Shown piece after piece: positions 61,017-64,000 of a stretch of 64,000 nt of DNA. How positions within the stretch are numbered: position 1 is the first letter of the stretch; every line of letters begins with the position of its first letter. The stretch is from NCBI RefSeq assembly GCF_901709675.1, contig NC_051091.1, positions 9,458,967 to 9,522,966 on the forward strand. The letters run 5' to 3'. A program made the translations under genes and the position numbers. The notes under the pieces were generated by a model. It worked only from the letters and a program-made list of their open reading frames with translations. It searched no databases and was not told where the DNA came from. Source of the stretch: Syngnathus acus. Taxonomy: Eukaryota; Chordata; Actinopteri; Syngnathiformes; Syngnathidae.

Positions 61017-64000
61017 GATGGCTGATTATCCATAAGCATACGTTGAAACGAGTCTGTTTGGTAGGCCGTCCTCGATGTTTCCTCTGAAAACAATAAATAG
61101 ACAAAAGCAAGTGAAGCAATTCATGTCCAACTGTGATCTGGTGGGATTGTATATTGTATAAACATCAACTTACCAGACAATAATTCTCAAACTTGTTTGG
61201 TTGCATTTCAGATCTAAAATTATTGTGGTGGTTCGCCCCGAGAACCAGACATTACAGATGCACAGAAAAAGTATGGAAAGCAAAGTTGACACTGTTTAAT
61301 GCACAATAAGATATTTTCATGGCATCATTTTAATATTGGAATTACATTGACTTGTACATCTCGGACAAATCCACACGCTATAAATGATAGTAGTCCCCAA
61401 GTATCAGGCTCACTATGTTCTGAGATGATCAATTAAGAGGACAGCAGACAAGTAAAAGTCATCTGCGTGCGGAATGATTAACGAGGGCAAAAATCACCCT
61501 AATGTCCATTTTGACAGTCCAACAAATGAAGCAAAGGGGCTTCTAATGGCTATTTCAGACCGTCATCCATGGATGCACACAGACACATAAAACAAACACT
61601 TGAAGAAATATTTTTCTTTTCTTTTTTCTTTTTTTTTTAATTTGCAAACTGAGACAAAATAAAGAACCTTTTCCTTAGTGCATCGCAATGATTTGCTTCA
61701 TGAGGCCCTCTCCTATGGAGGACTAAAAGAGCCAAAATTAAATCAATAAATCCATCCAAAATATGCTGACATATTTCAGTGTTATTTATTTACTAAATTA
61801 AATGAATTCATGACACTTTATTGATTAAATATATATTAAATATATATTATTTAATGATTGAATTTGGGCTCTTGGGGTCATCCATACTCTTTTGGTTCCC
61901 ACGTTTTACATGCTCAAGCATATTTGGCACTCTTTCAAAGGGGAAGTAACCCCATAGTTGGAAAAGCAGGCCAATGTAGACATCATGTAGGCGGACTCAC
62001 GCACACACAAATGTGTGCAGTTCTGAACCGTACATGGACAGTGCACCCGCCTCCCCTCGGTGGCAATGATAGTCTTGTATTTAAAAACAAACAAACAAAA
62101 GAGCACGTACAGAATATCGATATAGTATATATATGGTATTTATTTTGTAGCATGACCATGAGGTTTTTGTGTTTAGCGAGTATGACACGAAATGGTCCAA
62201 ATGATTCAATTGCCCTGATGAGGATGACGTGTCACTTTTTGTCTGCTTCTCTTTCTGACTTCCCATTTCAACATAGAAAAGGTGCTTGCAAACAAACGAA
62301 AATAACAAAAAGGCAAATCAATGCCAAAAGTAGTTGCCACATTCCCCATAAGTTGATCTGATACGGAATCAGGTTGATATAATGACTTTAATGCTACGGT
62401 ATGCTAATTTGTCCTGAAAATTATTCATTTGCTAGAAATAACGTACCGTTGTTCAACAAGCAATTTTTGTAATGTAAAGATTTTTATGCCTTAACTCAAA
62501 GGTTGGGAAACACTAATGACCATTTGTTTATTAAAACGTTTTTAGATTTAAATCATCAAGTCAGTTTAGCTCACAATTGGTTGTTGGCAAGCTAATGTTC
62601 ATGTAAAATGTTATCTTCTTAACCAAATAATAGTTGATGAATTATTAAGCCAAGACACGGATTCGAACAGCCATGAAAAATAGAGTAGAAAAAATAGACT
62701 TATGTGTTGGGAAAAGCGACTACTGGAAGTCTACGCACATTGTTAGCAAACTGTGATTCAATAAACCAAGCGTATCCTTTGTGTTTATCTTTTCTTGTTT
62801 ACACTTACACAAGACAACCAGAGTAGGATCAGATGAGCCTATACGGTGCAGAGATGCACGTTCAGTCTCCGTGCCACTCAATGAATCAGCTTTCAAAATC
62901 AACAATACAGGCATGAGGGTGGAATTATAAATGAGTAAATCCCCAAATGTCAAACCGTTACCTTTTTTTTTTTTCTGACAACAGGCTGACCCCATCAATG
63001 TGTTTGCCCCGGCGTCCATATGAAAGGCACAGTGAGAAAACTCTTGAAATGGACTTCTAGATAATACAATTTCATGTTTTAACGGTAAACAGAGCAAGCC
63101 CTTTTGGTTTAACAACCCGCTTGATAAATTGAGTTTGAGGAACTTTGCGAGGAGAGTTGTTATCTTGCCCTTCAGATAACACAGGCAGAAGCTATTGTGA
63201 CCGCGGGGCCTCCGGGGTGTCGGATGCCTGAGGCATAAACACCCGAGACTGAGAAGTGACACGCTTTGACGGCGTCAGCTGTCATCGAGAGCCACTTGGT
63301 AAGATCACGTGAATGCGCCTCAACTACTAATTCATATGGTCACTGGATATTAGATGTAGCTACATGGGTGGTGATGAGGTTATGTACACGGTGACGTCAT
63401 GAATAACCTTTTGAGAACCATCTCGTGATATCACTCAAGGCCAAAGATGAATTTTTAGGCAATGGGGACTCAGTGCAGGGTTTCCACAAACATTTTCAGC
63501 TCAAAAGCCAAACTTGCAGGAGTATAATATGCAGTGGCATAACGTCAGCATTTACAGCGATGCCTTGAGATGGTTTTGTTTTGACTTGCGAGGAAAAATT
63601 AACTCGACTCACTTCACAACAAGCAGCAGTTAGCAAAAGTGCCAAATTTGTCAAAAAAGCAGCTTTTGTCTGTTTATTGCTCCTCTCAGTTGAGGTTTAC
63701 TATCAAACTAAATATGAAAGAGAATGAAATGTGCATTTAAAACATGCACATATAGCTTTCGATAAGTCCCTTTAGTTTATGGCGAACAAATAATGCAAAA
63801 TGTCAACAGGATATTAGAAAAGCATTGGCGTCGTGGTGTTAGAAGTTATAACCCTTTAAGCAATAGACATTTGGCAAAAATGTAGCACATTTAGGGAAGA
63901 GATAACAGTACTCACAAACACATATTCTTTATCCTCTACGAAGAATGACACAAATTACAATATTACAGTGGCCTTCTTAGGAAATTTGACCGGTCCATGT
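61017..64000. other. Intergenic DNA without recognised genes
   Basis: Open frames up to 180 codons exist but have no recognisable domain and an ordinary AT-rich composition. No transposon ends or exons were recognised. Confidence 0.4.

Noticed and set aside
61858-62361. 167-codon frame near the right end
   Set aside because: No recognisable motif, ends in Lys/Asn-rich AT sequence, no splice context. Chance frame.
62720-63262. 180-codon minus-strand frame near the right end
   Set aside because: No family resemblance, contains homopolymer-coded KKKK, and lacks an ATG-centred coding signature. Not supported as a gene.

Overview
The window is vertebrate nuclear DNA, almost certainly from a ray-finned (teleost) fish. 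Genes are split by GT-AG introns, intergenic DNA is AT-rich with microsatellites, and there are fish-type short DNA transposons and a tRNA-derived SINE. Six protein-coding genes can be followed exon by exon. Four of them (C1orf159, PERM1, RERE, ENO1) have human homologues on 1p36, so the block keeps old linkage. The SINE and the small gene sizes suggest a compact percomorph genome, possibly a pipefish or seahorse relative, but this is only a guess.

Layout. 1-9 kb, + strand: a C1orf159 homologue (197 aa, single-pass membrane protein) and PERM1 (908 aa, muscle ERR/PGC-1 regulator), the latter behind an overlapping TATA/MEF2 site. 10.6-22 kb, - strand: a complete but unusually small RERE (1,169 aa, starting MDDLFSPR, without room for the BAH-domain exons), a one-exon ANKRD13-like relic, and alpha-enolase ENO1 (434 aa, 11 coding exons). 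22.7-23.7 kb, + strand: PPIL1 (166 aa), head to head with ENO1. 24-28 kb: a repeat-rich gap with an old tandem duplication, a hairpin, a hAT element with an intact 8-bp duplication and a TA-flanked MITE.

28.4-55.3 kb, - strand: two tandem head-to-tail SLC6 Na+/Cl- coupled transporters of the GABA/betaine/taurine group (587 and 609 aa). They have the same exon plan, and most coding exons have the same length. The downstream copy has two GC-AG introns and a 76-base last intron. The upstream copy carries, in an intron, a 1.2 kb TA-flanked element containing a 707-bp near-perfect palindrome.

55.3-64 kb: no host gene found. It holds a SINE with a 13-bp target duplication, another hAT-type MITE, and a 1.2 kb transposon relic. 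That relic has a THAP exon pointing in from one end and a second transposon-protein start pointing in from the other, within inverted repeats.

The most striking unexplained structures are the 707-bp palindrome, the two-headed THAP transposon relic, the BAH-less RERE locus, and the GC-AG introns with matched exon sizes in the SLC6 pair. All exon boundaries were assigned by reading frame, splice sites and remembered family similarity; no alignment program or transcript data were used.
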